A DNA stretch of 48,180 nucleotides. Source: a virus. Within the stretch, counting starts at the first letter, position 1. The number at the start of each line of letters is the position of its first letter. The DNA is taken from positions 1 to 48,180 of IMG/VR virus record IMGVR_UViG_3300041405_000291, one strand, 5' to 3'. A model generated the notes under the pieces. The model had not been told where the DNA came from, did no database searches, and worked only from the letters and a program-made list of their open reading frames with translations. Below, piece after piece: positions 13,719-22,983 of the stretch. Position numbers and translations under genes: made by a program.

Positions 13719-16196
13719 TTACACATGTGGTTCGTCATACAGCTTGCGGTTCTGCAGCTGCTGCGTGGCTTGCTGCATCTGCTGCTCGATAAAGGGCCGC
13801 AGCTCGCGAGCCATTTGTGCCGGGTCCTTCGCATCGCCTTGCACGGTGATGTGCAGCGGCGCCGATATCTCGATGCGCTGCTCAATCTTTGGAGGCTCGA
13901 CCTTGATCGCTGCAGGCCGTGGAGCCAGCAGTGCCGGTACGCTCGGCGGTGCGGGTGCGCTCAGGGAGCGGGTCACATCTCCCATCGCAGCCGCATCGGC
14001 GGCGCGCTCCGGCAACAGGCTCTGCACGGCCGATGGCGTGGCAACCGGACTCGCAGCCACGGGCGCAAATGATCGGGCAACGCCGCCCTTCACTGGCGGC
14101 AAGTTCTGCCCAGCGTTGGCCATCATCAGTGGCCCTGCATCGGGTACCTTTTTCAGTGATTCGTCCGCACCGAACAGCGACTTGCCAAGCGAGCCGCCCA
14201 AGGCATCACCGCCCACGTAACCGACATAGCCGCCAATCAGTCCGCCAACCATCGTGCCAATGATTGGCACCGCAGATCCAATGGCAGCACCTGCAGCGGC
14301 ACCGGCCAGCGTGCCCGCCAGACCACCGGCCGCTTGACCGTAGCCCTCGGCTTTTTCGTCCTGGGTTTCGGCATTCTGATAGGTGTCGTAAGCCTGATAT
14401 CCCGCCTGAGCAACGGCGAGGAATGCCGGGCCTTTCATGCCGCCGCCGATCTTGGCGCCACGGCCTCGACCGCCCCCCTTTCCACCTTTGCCCTTCTTGC
14501 CATTGCCGTCGGCATCAAGGCCGCCGCCATCCAGTCCAGCGCCACCGGGCGGCAAGTTGGTGACGATGACTTTTTGCGGGATGTTCGGGTTGCCCATCAG
14601 AGTGCCGCGCCCGATGTTCATCAGCCCCTTGCCGACCTTGAAAGCGCTGACCGCCCCCTTGAGCGCAATCAAGCCGGCGACAGCAGCGCCTATGCCAATG
14701 GTGACTCGAGGAAACTCGTCGGCAAACCCTGACATCTTGCGAGTTACGCTGGTAATACCTACGGCTACCGCATCGGTGACCGGTCGAATGGCGTCTCCGA
14801 TACTGCGCATTGCGTCGTCCATGCTCTGGGCCATTTCAGACCATTTCTGCGCAGAGGTTTGCCGGCGCTCGGCGAGGTTTTTGTCGAGGATTCCCGTGGC
14901 GTCTGCCGAATCCTTTTTGAGCTGGTTGTAGAGATCCTTGTTCTGCATGTAAGCGGTCAGCGCAGCCTTGACCTGCATGTCGGCAAACAGGTCACCAGTG
15001 CGCAAGGCCTCTTCCAACGCTTTCATCATGCCCTTGGCTTTTTCCGGATCGCTTTCTTTGCTGATGTTGGCTGTGGCTTCGGCCATCAACTGAGCTTTCT
15101 TTGGGTCGGTCGCGGCGATGTATTTTTGTGCCAGGACAAAGCTTGATTCCAACGTCGACATGCCGTTCTGCAGACCGGTATTCATCGACGCCTGATAATC
15201 GATGCCCGCCTTTTTGTAGGCATCCACCGTCTCACCCGAACCAATCTTGCCCATCCAGTTTTTCAGGTTGTTCGCTGCTTCATCAGCTCCGCCAGCCGTC
15301 TTCATCTGCACCTGCAGCATCGAACCCAACTGGGTTACGGCGTCCATGCCGTAGATGTTCAGGTTGCCCATGTCGGCCAGTAACTGCGGGAACCAGCGCG
15401 CCATGTCTGCAGACTCGAAGCTGCCCGCTTGACCTTGAAAGGCGATCGCTTCCAGCGCCTTTTGCATCATGGCCGGGTCGGTGATCTTAGCGTTCTGGCC
15501 CAGCGCGTTGATCATCTTCGCCGTCTCGGTACCGTCCGAACCTTGGCCGACAACAAACTTGGCAGCGGTCGGGGCATAGTCAAGCGCCTGTTTCAGATCC
15601 ATGCCTGCACCGACCAACGCATTGACCACCTCGGCCACTTGATTGCGCGCCATCCCGGTATCTTGCGAGGTGGTGATAATGGTGCGCGACATGTCCTGCT
15701 CTTGCGCCGTATTGGCAATGCCGGCCTTGATCGCGATGTCGCGAATGATTGCGCCGTAGTCGGCACTAACTTTGGTCGGGATCGCGGCGGCTGCGGCGAA
15801 CGCACCGGCTTGACCGATGGTGCTTTTCAGCCCCTGTCGGCCTTCTTCCATTTGCCGGTGACCCAGTGCTTTCAGTTCGGCGCCGACAGCCACGCGCCCC
15901 ATCGTGGCGTAGGCCTTGCTCAAGCGCCCGACCTCCACGCCTTGCTGCTTCAACAGGGCGAGGTTTTTCTCGTATTTGCTCAGGAGCTTATCTGCGCCTT
16001 CGGCGCCGGCCGTGTGCGCCTTTCGCCATTCGTCACGCAGACGCATGGTGTCGCCGATGGTGTTCTGCAGGACACGGGCTTTGCTGCCGACCGTGTCCAA
16101 GTGTTTGATCTTGCTTTCGACGTCCTTGAAGGCTTTGCCGACCGTCGAATCGACGGCGCCGCCAATGACAAAGCCAAGCGCGATGTTCTTCGCCAT
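13719..16196 (-). CDS. Tape measure protein
   Basis: 825 aa, close to P2 gpT. N-terminal coiled coil (residues ~20-110), a central helical domain with EVVNALVGAGMDLKQALDYA, Gly-rich hydrophobic stretches (LAGTLAGAAAGAAIGSAVPI; MVGGLIGGYVGYVGGDALGG) and a Pro-rich C-terminus. It sets tail length; at ~0.15 nm per residue a tail of roughly 120 nm is implied. GAGG lies before the ATG. Confidence 0.88.
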   Translation of the reverse strand: MAKNIALGFVIGGAVDSTVGKAFKDVESKIKHLDTVGSKARVLQNTIGDTMRLRDEWRKAHTAGAEGADKLLSKYEKNLALLKQQGVEVGRLSKAYATMGRVAVGAELKALGHRQMEEGRQGLKSTIGQAGAFAAAAAIPTKVSADYGAIIRDIAIKAGIANTAQEQDMSRTIITTSQDTGMARNQVAEVVNALVGAGMDLKQALDYAPTAAKFVVGQGSDGTETAKMINALGQNAKITDPAMMQKALEAIAFQGQAGSFESADMARWFPQLLADMGNLNIYGMDAVTQLGSMLQVQMKTAGGADEAANNLKNWMGKIGSGETVDAYKKAGIDYQASMNTGLQNGMSTLESSFVLAQKYIAATDPKKAQLMAEATANISKESDPEKAKGMMKALEEALRTGDLFADMQVKAALTAYMQNKDLYNQLKKDSADATGILDKNLAERRQTSAQKWSEMAQSMDDAMRSIGDAIRPVTDAVAVGITSVTRKMSGFADEFPRVTIGIGAAVAGLIALKGAVSAFKVGKGLMNIGRGTLMGNPNIPQKVIVTNLPPGGAGLDGGGLDADGNGKKGKGGKGGGRGRGAKIGGGMKGPAFLAVAQAGYQAYDTYQNAETQDEKAEGYGQAAGGLAGTLAGAAAGAAIGSAVPIIGTMVGGLIGGYVGYVGGDALGGSLGKSLFGADESLKKVPDAGPLMMANAGQNLPPVKGGVARSFAPVAASPVATPSAVQSLLPERAADAAAMGDVTRSLSAPAPPSVPALLAPRPAAIKVEPPKIEQRIEISAPLHITVQGDAKDPAQMARELRPFIEQQMQQATQQLQNRKLYDEPHV

Positions 16197-16233
16197 GTGC
16201 GTGCCTCATGTGTTGGAAAGTGGCAGCGGTGGC

Positions 16234-16390
16234 TCACTCAGAGAGCCACCACACAATGTCGTTGAAAGGCATGGCCAAGATCTCCGCGGCAGAAAATCCG
16301 GTCTCTTTGGCGAGACGCTTGGCCAGCGTCTTCAACGCAACACCATCAAACGCCGTCGTCTTCGACCAGACGAAAATAGCCGCCTTGTAA
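16234..16390 (-). CDS. E'-type extension of the tail assembly chaperone (frameshift product)
   Basis: Overlapping frame that continues past the gpE stop as GVALKTLAKRLAKETGF...PFNDIVWWLSE, the pattern of P2 gpE'-like C-termini. It has no start of its own. Relative to gpE it is in the +1 (equivalently -2) frame; the gpE end reads GGC-GTT-TGA-T. Expression as a gpE-E' fusion by programmed frameshift is expected for this family. Confidence 0.55.
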
Positions 16391-16657
16391 GCGCATGTAG
16401 TCGACCACTTTGAGGCCCATCAAGTCCGCTTCCGGGATCTGCGTAAGCGAGGAAAAAAGCGACATTTCACGCTTTTCATCATCACCATTACTGCTTGCCT
16501 GGGCTGCGCGAACATCACGCACACATGGTGCACGCACCGATAACGAGTCGACCGTAACGCCATTCAGTTCGGTCGGGTATTTGAGGCTCACACGGAAGCC
16601 TTCTTCGGTGATCTGCAGCCACTTCGGTAGTGGTTTTTCTGGGGTGACTTGAGTCAT
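16346..16657 (-). CDS. Tail assembly chaperone E
   Basis: 103 aa, MTQVTPEKPLPKWLQITEEG, ending YFRLVEDDGV. Family: P2 gpE-like/Phage_TAC, lying between tail tube and tape measure. AAGGA precedes the ATG. The chaperone coats the tape measure during tail assembly; the longer form arises by frameshift (see 16234-16390). Confidence 0.8.
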   Translation of the reverse strand: MTQVTPEKPLPKWLQITEEGFRVSLKYPTELNGVTVDSLSVRAPCVRDVRAAQASSNGDDEKREMSLFSSLTQIPEADLMGLKVVDYMRLQGGYFRLVEDDGV

Positions 16658-16666
16658 GTTTTATCC

Positions 16667-17170
16667 TTAAAGGCCTAGGGCCGTACGTTCTTCAGCAAGT
16701 TGATCGACGCCGTCGACCACCAGCACCATGCCAACCATGTCGATCTCGTAGATCAACCGACCGCCGACTTCGAGCTTGTAGTAGGTCAGCGCCATGTTGT
16801 GTTTGCTCTCGGCTTTTTCGCCGGCCTTCCAGTCGCCCATGTCGACCTCTTTGAGTCCGCCGCGCATGGTCACAATGACCGGCGTGACCTTGCCCTTGAG
16901 GCCTTTGAACGAGGCTCGGAAAACGGCGTTGCACGCTGTCCGGTCGGACAGGCCGAACCATTTCAGCGCCTCACGACGCACGCCGTTGGTGGTGAACCCG
17001 GCTTCGAGTTTTTCTACACCGGTAGGGATCTCGATCTCGCCGGCCATGCCGCCGCCCCGGTAGGTTTCAGTTTTCAGCACGACCTTGGGCAGCGTCAGGC
17101 TCGGCATCTCGCCGGCAAAACTCACGCCGTCGATAAACCCGGCGCAGTTGGACAGAACTTCAGGAATCAT
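16667..17170 (-). CDS. Major tail tube protein (FII)
   Basis: 167 aa, P2 FII family: MIPEVLSNCAGFIDGVSFAG, ALKWFGLSD, and MRGGLKEVDMGDWKAGEKAE. It forms the inner tube of the contractile tail. AAGGAGG is 7 nt before the ATG. It directly follows the sheath gene. Confidence 0.9.
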   Translation of the reverse strand: MIPEVLSNCAGFIDGVSFAGEMPSLTLPKVVLKTETYRGGGMAGEIEIPTGVEKLEAGFTTNGVRREALKWFGLSDRTACNAVFRASFKGLKGKVTPVIVTMRGGLKEVDMGDWKAGEKAESKHNMALTYYKLEVGGRLIYEIDMVGMVLVVDGVDQLAEERTALGL

Positions 17171-17182
17171 CAGGTGGCCTCC

Positions 17183-18349
17183 TTAGGCGGCTTCAAGCAC
17201 TTCAGTCATCCACTCGTTGGTGACTTCGAAGAGGAAATTCGGGTTCTCGGCCGGCGGCACGTCGGTGAAGCGGATCCGCCAGTACACCTTGCCCTGCTCG
17301 ATCTGGCTGGCCGTGTTCAGCTCCTGATCGGCGTACACCTCGAAATTGATCACCGCACCCTGATTTTTCAGGTCGCGCATGAACGCTTCCAGGCCGTCGG
17401 TGACGTCCTTGACGTAGGTCTTGGTGATCGAGCGGTCGACCGCCCATTTGTGGCCGGCCTGCACCGCGTCCATGAGGATAAACAGCGTGCGTACGCGTGT
17501 GACGAACGCCCATTTCGGATCGCTCGACAGCGTGCGGTTGCCCCAAAGGCGGTAACCGTCGTCGCGAATGATCGTGGTGATGTTCGCGTTGTTGAGCAGG
17601 TTGGCCCGGCAGGTTTCGTCGCCGTCCAGATATTCGACGGCGCGTGTGGTGCCGGTGATGCCGGTGAGCTCCTTGTTCGACGGCGATGCCCAGAAACCGT
17701 AAGTCGCATCGGTCCATGCGAACAGCCCAGCCGTCCATGCCGAGCCCGGTGCATCCACTGTCTTGCTCTCGCCGGTGTCCCAGAACCGCACACCGGGGTC
17801 GACCATGAACAGGTTGCGGCTGCCAAAGTTTTTGGCGTAGGCCATCGCGGCCTCATCAGTGGTGCATGGCCCGTCGATGATGCCGATGGCGCGCAGCTTC
17901 TGCGCCAGGCTGTCCATGGCGGTGGCCACCGCTTGAGTGGCGGAATGGCCCGGCGCGATCAGCAAGCGCGGCTGCGCGTTGAACAGGCTTTTACCATCGA
18001 GCAGCGCCTGCAGGCCGGTACGTTGACCGGATGCCAGAACGCCGCCGATGATCGCCGAAGTCTGGAGCGCCGGATCGTCCATCTTCGGCACGCCGATGGC
18101 GACGATCACCGCCTTGGCCTTGATGTAAATTGCTTGGCAGGCCTTGGTGATCGCCGAATCGGTGCCGAACGCAGCAATGGCCTCGCGTTCGGTGGTGATC
18201 AATTTAAGCTCCCCGGCCTTGGCGGTGCCGCCACCGAGCAAGCCGGGTGTGAAGGTGTCGCACAGGCCGATGATCGACGAGGACGGTAACGAGATGGTGC
18301 GTGCGCCGGTGTCGACCGAGGTGGTCGTGACGCCGTGGAAAAAGCTCAT
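17183..18349 (-). CDS. Tail sheath protein (FI)
   Basis: 388 aa, P2 FI/R-pyocin sheath family. Features: MSFFHGVTTTSVDTGARTIS, GLCDTF, DGDETCRANLLNNANITT, and C-terminal NPNFLFEVTNEW. The ATG at 18349 is preceded by GGAG. Contraction of this sheath drives the tube through the envelope. Two terminator-like hairpins lie upstream, so a promoter may serve this gene. Confidence 0.92.
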   Translation of the reverse strand: MSFFHGVTTTSVDTGARTISLPSSSIIGLCDTFTPGLLGGGTAKAGELKLITTEREAIAAFGTDSAITKACQAIYIKAKAVIVAIGVPKMDDPALQTSAIIGGVLASGQRTGLQALLDGKSLFNAQPRLLIAPGHSATQAVATAMDSLAQKLRAIGIIDGPCTTDEAAMAYAKNFGSRNLFMVDPGVRFWDTGESKTVDAPGSAWTAGLFAWTDATYGFWASPSNKELTGITGTTRAVEYLDGDETCRANLLNNANITTIIRDDGYRLWGNRTLSSDPKWAFVTRVRTLFILMDAVQAGHKWAVDRSITKTYVKDVTDGLEAFMRDLKNQGAVINFEVYADQELNTASQIEQGKVYWRIRFTDVPPAENPNFLFEVTNEWMTEVLEAA

Positions 18350-18425
18350 AGGGGTCAATCTCCAGAAACGACAAAGCCCCGCATAAGCGAGGCCATGAGG
18401 ATGTGTGTTACGCGTAACGGAAAGC

Positions 18426-18452
18426 AAAACGCCCCATCAGTGTGGGGCGTTT
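18426..18452. terminator. Terminator between fibre-assembly gene and sheath
   Basis: AACGCCCCA (18428-18436) pairs with TGGGGCGTT (18443-18451), loop TCAGTG; T-rich flanks on both strands. A second hairpin (GCCCCGC-ATAA-GCGAGGC) follows at about 18374-18391. Confidence 0.7.
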
Positions 18453-18876
18453 ATTGGACTTGCTCGATGAGCCAGGGCGGCGCAATCGGGCGGTGGTCGA
18501 TGAGTGGAAACTGCGTGCCTTGGGGCCAGTCGCGCAACAGGCGACGGTAGCTTTGCAGCTCCGCATATTGCTCAGGCGTGATCGTGGTCGTCCCGCCTTC
18601 CTCTACCTCGTCGCGATGCCGTGAAACCAGAAGATCAGTAGCCGCCAATTGCCGATCACGCCAAACACGCTCGACCGCGACCAGCGCCTCAGCGCTAGCC
18701 GGTGGCCGATCGATCAGGATGGGGCGACCAGACTCATCAGCAGCAACGACCATGCCGGCAGACTGCCCAGCCAGAATTGCGCGCCTATGCTCAAGGGAAA
18801 CCTCCACGCCATCTTCTGGGGTGGCAACGATGGTGCTGTCATAGAAGCCGAGTTGAGTTGCACTAAAGAAAATCAC
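18451..18876 (-). CDS. Tail fibre assembly chaperone
   Basis: 141 aa. Starts at GTG 18876, overlapping region just after the fibre stop. IFFSATQLGFYDS and the C-terminal RRLLRDWPQGTQFPLID are typical of Tfa/DUF4376-like chaperones, which fold the adjacent fibre tip. It likely co-evolves with the fibre gene immediately upstream. Confidence 0.75.
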   Translation of the reverse strand: MIFFSATQLGFYDSTIVATPEDGVEVSLEHRRAILAGQSAGMVVAADESGRPILIDRPPASAEALVAVERVWRDRQLAATDLLVSRHRDEVEEGGTTTITPEQYAELQSYRRLLRDWPQGTQFPLIDHRPIAPPWLIEQVQ

Positions 18877-18878
18877 GG

Positions 18879-20540
18879 TCAGTTCCCCCATACACGCCAA
18901 GAAACGACAGGATTTACAGAAAAGTTCGGTCCCGAGTTGGCATTGACCAAAATGCTATTGAGGCTGCTACCGTTCCTTCTCACCCCAGCAGTGGAAAACT
19001 CCGCCGCACCCGCCTGTGCCGACAACGGTACTGAGACCGTCGCTCCAAAAATTGCATTAGGAAACGCGGTCGGGAGGACCACTGTCACCTCGGCGTTATC
19101 TGTAACAGCGACAGATCCCCATTGCTCAATCAGCCCCGACGGAAGCTTTTGGTACCCGTTTGGCGAAAGATTCGCCATAAAACCCTGCCTGAGCTTCTTC
19201 GGCGTGACGATCGTCGTATCATCGGTGCCGGCATCAAACTGCATCTGCGTGGCAATCTTGGCCGTACCCACTTTGATTTCGGTAGCCTGCGTCGCCAAAG
19301 CCGCTAGCGCGGCAATGTCGATATTTCCCTGATTGATGGGCGCGTTCCACGCCTTGATGCACCACATCACCGCCAAGTTGCGCGGACGAGCACCAACCAA
19401 CGAACCATTTTGGTAGGCCACCGCCCCATTAGCGAACGTTACACCCGCCGAATCCATCGGATCGATGGTCGCGCCCGTATTTGGATAATCAGCTTTATCC
19501 ACCCTGTCGCCACTTACCGCGGCAATACCAGCCACATAATCGGGCGTACCCGCCAAAAGTTGATAGGCCGCTGTAGTTGCTTGCTTGGCAAGACCATCAG
19601 GTCCCACGGCATCGATACCGACCAATGTAGCTTTTTGAATGCTACCAATTGCCCGGCCCGCATCCACGCCCCGCCCATGATCCCAACCGCGCAGGAACTC
19701 GCCACGCGACTCCGGCAAGCGGAAATTGCCGGCACCTTCATCGCCCTTGTTGAAGGCCGTACCGAGAAACTCCGCCAGATCGGGATACAGCGCGATGCTC
19801 TTAACGCTGCCGTCGATTTCGAGGAAGCCCGGGGGAATTTTGTTCAACGGAAAACCCACCATCGTCCCCACCGGCAACGCCGAGGCCTGGGCAATCATCG
19901 CTTCGATTTCGGTCTTGGTGTAAGTGTCCTTGATGCCCATCCCGGCAAGTGTTTCCGGGTTATCACCCGACACGAAAACACCGCGATCGTTGACGTTGAC
20001 GCGTGTGTATTGGCCTGCTGCCTTGTTCTTCGGCAGCACTTCCAGAATGGCCGCGTCGACGTAGGCGCGCGAGGCCAGCACTATCGCCGGGTCAATCTTG
20101 AGCTGAATGTTGCCGGTGCTGGTGACAATGAAGTTCATCCGCACGATTTGCGTGCGACCAGAGCCCTGCGACAGCAGCGGTTTGAAGCTTGGCGCGCAGT
20201 TGGCCACCGCCACCAGATCGCCGTCCGCATCGTAGAGGCCGATTTCGCGGATCCACTTACCGCCCTCGTCGGCCGGGATGATCTGCTCGGCGATAATCAC
20301 CGCCGGGTTGACCGGGTCAATCTTCAGTTGATTGAGCGGCTTGCGGCGCCACTCGTTGATCAGCTTGGTTTGACTGGTCGACGGCACTGGATTCGGCGGA
20401 TCCGCCAGCCCGTTCGGGTTGGCATCACCCACGCCCATTTGCGTGATCAGCCAGGGAATGCCGAGCGCGTCGGCGTTCGCCTGCTTGGCCATCCCCACAT
20501 TGGTGAGGATCGCGAAAAATTGCGAGTTCACATCAATCAT
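18879..20540 (-). CDS. Tail fibre / collar-domain protein (receptor binding)
   Basis: 553 aa. N-terminal P2 gpH-like baseplate attachment region (MIDVNSQFFAILTNVGMAKQ; PNPVPSTSQTKLINEWRR), a phage tail-collar domain (ALPVGTMVGFPLNKIPPGFL... to RPRNLAVMWCIKAW, about residues 220-405) and a C-terminal beta domain ending SVNPVVSWRVWGN. The C-terminus probably determines host range. Confidence 0.85.
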   Translation of the reverse strand: MIDVNSQFFAILTNVGMAKQANADALGIPWLITQMGVGDANPNGLADPPNPVPSTSQTKLINEWRRKPLNQLKIDPVNPAVIIAEQIIPADEGGKWIREIGLYDADGDLVAVANCAPSFKPLLSQGSGRTQIVRMNFIVTSTGNIQLKIDPAIVLASRAYVDAAILEVLPKNKAAGQYTRVNVNDRGVFVSGDNPETLAGMGIKDTYTKTEIEAMIAQASALPVGTMVGFPLNKIPPGFLEIDGSVKSIALYPDLAEFLGTAFNKGDEGAGNFRLPESRGEFLRGWDHGRGVDAGRAIGSIQKATLVGIDAVGPDGLAKQATTAAYQLLAGTPDYVAGIAAVSGDRVDKADYPNTGATIDPMDSAGVTFANGAVAYQNGSLVGARPRNLAVMWCIKAWNAPINQGNIDIAALAALATQATEIKVGTAKIATQMQFDAGTDDTTIVTPKKLRQGFMANLSPNGYQKLPSGLIEQWGSVAVTDNAEVTVVLPTAFPNAIFGATVSVPLSAQAGAAEFSTAGVRRNGSSLNSILVNANSGPNFSVNPVVSWRVWGN

Positions 20541-21142
20541 TGGTAAACGTCCAGAGTGTCTACGGTGTGTTCGCGCCCGACCATGCCAAAGCTGCCGGTG
20601 ACTTCAATGTCACGCATCAGGGGTGGGTACACGTCGATTACGTCGCCTTCGTACAGGGCGACACTGATGTTCAAGTTGCCTTGGGTTTCGAGGCTGATGG
20701 CCAGGCCGGTGAGTTGCCGGCTGACCGGTTTGGCGTCATCAATCAGGCGGTCCAGTTCGCGGTACATTTCTTCGGTGATACCCGTATCCAGAACGCCGAC
20801 CTTCAACGCGAAGGTGCCCGGCACGCCTTCCGGAACGGTCTGCCACCATTCCAGTACCTTGATCAGATATCCCAGCGGTTCGACAACGCGTCGCAGCGCG
20901 CCGATGGTGCCCTTGTGCTTGTGGATGTAGAACGAGGCCTTGATCGCGGCGCGCTTGACCGGTTCTGGCCACGCCGGATCCCAGCGGTCAACTGACCAGG
21001 CCCACGCCAGATGCGGCAGCAAATGAACCGGACAAGTGTCGGGGTTGTACAGCGTGCGCAGCGGAATCAGCGTGGTCTCGGCAAACGTCGCCTCGATAGC
21101 GCGCTCCAAGGGGGTGCTGTTGAGCGGCAAAAGACTGCGCAT
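20537..21142 (-). CDS. Tail protein I (baseplate)
   Basis: 201 aa, P2 gpI family (MRSLLPLNSTPLERAIEATF; LAWAWSVDRWDPAWPE; HKGTIGALRRVVEPLG). Overlaps the fibre gene by 4 nt and follows J by one nt, the P2 order J-I-H. Confidence 0.9.
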   Translation of the reverse strand: MRSLLPLNSTPLERAIEATFAETTLIPLRTLYNPDTCPVHLLPHLAWAWSVDRWDPAWPEPVKRAAIKASFYIHKHKGTIGALRRVVEPLGYLIKVLEWWQTVPEGVPGTFALKVGVLDTGITEEMYRELDRLIDDAKPVSRQLTGLAISLETQGNLNISVALYEGDVIDVYPPLMRDIEVTGSFGMVGREHTVDTLDVYQ

Positions 21143-21143
21143 A

Positions 21144-22034
21144 TCAACCTCCCAACACGACGGTGCAATCGGTGCAGTACGCCGCCTGCGCCTTGGTCGG
21201 TTTCAGATCTTTCCAGTCTTTGAGTTCGACGCGCGCGACACCCGCGACGTGCAGCTGCGCGTCTACACCGGAGCGCGCTACTTCGACGCCCAAACGGCGG
21301 CGAGGATTGATCCATGCCGCCAATCGCTTGATGGCTTCGGCCAGCGCGGCGTCGTTTTCCGGGCCGGTGCCTTTCATGTGCAGCACGGCATCAATCCGGT
21401 ACGGCACGATCTCCGCGCCGCGCACTTCCACCCGATCACCGACGGGCCTTACGTCGTCGTCATTGACCGCCTCGGCAACCAATGCCAACAACTCAGGACC
21501 GACCGCGCCGTCACCTTCAAGGCCCAGCACCGTGACGTCCACGCAGGCCGGTTTCGGACTTTCGGCGGTGGCATCGGCGACCAGCGCTGAAGCATTACGC
21601 GCATGCAGGATGTAGCTGTTACGTGGCCCTGCTGTGGTCAATCCCTCGTACGCCATCTGCACTCGCTCGCGCAAGGCATCGTGCGACTCCATTACCGCCG
21701 CGACCGGCGGAACGGCCAGCGGATCAGCCGCCTGGATGACCAGGCGTTTCAGATTGACGTTGGCAGCCAGCTGATCAAGGTCAGCGCCGATGGCGTAGGC
21801 CAGAAATTGAGCCTTGGCCGCGTCGTTGACGCGCGCTCGGTTGCCGACCTTGATGTAACTGCCGACCTCTAGCAACTTGGTCACCGGATCGCTTTCCAGC
21901 GCCGCCGTCCAGTTGTCGCCCATGTAACCGCGAAAAACGTCTAGCGCTTCGCCGTACACCTCTTCGAAGTCGAGCGGCTCAAGAACGTCCGGCGCCGGCA
22001 GTTCGGTCAGATCCACCAGCGTACTCATACCCAC
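21144..22034 (-). CDS. Baseplate protein J
   Basis: 296 aa, Baseplate_J/P2 gpJ family: FEEVYGEALDVFRG, RERVQMAYEGLTTAGPRNSY, and a C-terminal CTDCTVVLGG. Part of the wedge. Overlaps gpW by 10 nt. Confidence 0.9.
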   Translation of the reverse strand: MGMSTLVDLTELPAPDVLEPLDFEEVYGEALDVFRGYMGDNWTAALESDPVTKLLEVGSYIKVGNRARVNDAAKAQFLAYAIGADLDQLAANVNLKRLVIQAADPLAVPPVAAVMESHDALRERVQMAYEGLTTAGPRNSYILHARNASALVADATAESPKPACVDVTVLGLEGDGAVGPELLALVAEAVNDDDVRPVGDRVEVRGAEIVPYRIDAVLHMKGTGPENDAALAEAIKRLAAWINPRRRLGVEVARSGVDAQLHVAGVARVELKDWKDLKPTKAQAAYCTDCTVVLGG

Positions 22035-22351
22035 ACCTCCAACGTGCCGCGCTCACCGAGGCATTCGCCGCTGACTCTGAAATTGATTTTTCCGCCCAGC
22101 ACCGAGGTGACGACGATGCGCTCGATCTTGAGTCGCGGTTCCCACTGGCGCAGCGCCCGAGCCGCTTCCGCTTGAGCAGCGCTCTTCCAGCCTTCGTTGA
22201 TGGGCAGGTCGACCATACGCCGCAGCTTGCTGCCGTACTCCGGACGCTCGCGGCGGCTCAGCAGCGGCGTGCCAAGGATGTCCGCCACCGACTGACGTAA
22301 ATGCTCGATGCCGGAGATGGGTTGCCCGGTGTGGCGATCCATTCCGATCAT
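22025..22351 (-). CDS. Baseplate protein W (gp25-like)
   Basis: 108 aa with GIEHLRQSVADILGTPLLSR, RPEYGSKL and the acidic end, the gp25/lysozyme-like family that anchors the sheath to the baseplate. In P2 it directly follows V; here two moron-like genes intervene. Confidence 0.88.
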   Translation of the reverse strand: MIGMDRHTGQPISGIEHLRQSVADILGTPLLSRRERPEYGSKLRRMVDLPINEGWKSAAQAEAARALRQWEPRLKIERIVVTSVLGGKINFRVSGECLGERGTLEVWV

Positions 22352-22356
22352 GTCAA

Positions 22357-22599
22357 TTACTCCGATGCAGGTTCCAAATCTGGATGGGAGGACAAAAACG
22401 CATATTGTTCGTCACCATCGGCAGTGATTCGGCCTCCAGCTACCGGTAACGTGCGACCGTCAGACATGACCAGATATCGGGAGGTATATAAAGTGTCGCG
22501 AAAGACTCGCGGCGGACCGACGGAACGGCTGTCTTGCACAGGCTCCGGGACGCTGACAGAGCGAGTATCCGAACTATCGTTGGTTTTGGTTCGGCTCAT
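22357..22599 (-). CDS. Hypothetical protein, 80 aa (insert between V and W)
   Basis: GGAG precedes the ATG at 22599. Composition: Ser/Thr-rich start (MSRTKTNDSSDTRSVSVPEP), then GRTLPVAGGRITADGDEQYA. No family recognised. Preceded by a terminator and only 5 nt from gpW. Confidence 0.6.
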   Translation of the reverse strand: MSRTKTNDSSDTRSVSVPEPVQDSRSVGPPRVFRDTLYTSRYLVMSDGRTLPVAGGRITADGDEQYAFLSSHPDLEPASE

Positions 22600-22618
22600 G
22601 AGAGATGCTCCAGAAATG

Positions 22619-22641
22619 AAAAAGCCCGCACAGGGCGGGCT
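22619..22641 (-). terminator. Intrinsic terminator after the 22697-22966 gene
   Basis: AGCCCGC-N5-GCGGGCT with TTTTTC on the minus strand; stem and loop identical to 12209-12232. Marks the end of a moron unit. Confidence 0.8.
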
Positions 22642-22696
22642 GAAGTACACCTAACTATAAGAGTGGGTGCACGTCCTCAAGGTATGTTTCAAACGA

Positions 22697-22966
22697 CTAC
22701 ACGGGATTAGGCTCCGCTTTGGAAAACGTAACGGTTACCTCCTTCAAGCCGATGGTTTTCAAGTCGCTCAAAGCAGCTTCGATGGTCTTGAAAATCTTCT
22801 CCCCCCCGCGCGCGGTTTCCAAATGAGTGCTGAGATGGGAAGGCAATTCTTTGGCCATATCAAACTGCACACTCCACACACTACGGCCCTCAGCGATACG
22901 TTCAGAAATGCGAGCCCCATTTATTGCACCAACGTGAAACATGCTGAACGCTTGTCCGATATCCAT
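22697..22966 (-). CDS. Hypothetical protein, 89 aa (moron)
   Basis: MDIGQAFSMFHVGAINGARI, FDMAKELPSHLSTHLET, and a final beta segment (KEVTVTFSKAEPNPV). Start at 22966 with GGGA upstream. It has its own promoter-like, palindrome-bearing region (22980-23040) and a terminator behind it, so it is likely expressed independently of the tail genes. Function unknown. Confidence 0.65.
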   Translation of the reverse strand: MDIGQAFSMFHVGAINGARISERIAEGRSVWSVQFDMAKELPSHLSTHLETARGGEKIFKTIEAALSDLKTIGLKEVTVTFSKAEPNPV

Positions 22967-22983
22967 CTCAGGATCCCTCTTAG

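Noticed and set aside
16700-18289. Long rightward reading frame (529 codons) across sheath and tube genes
   Set aside because: It is the antisense of clearly recognised tail genes in GC-rich DNA.
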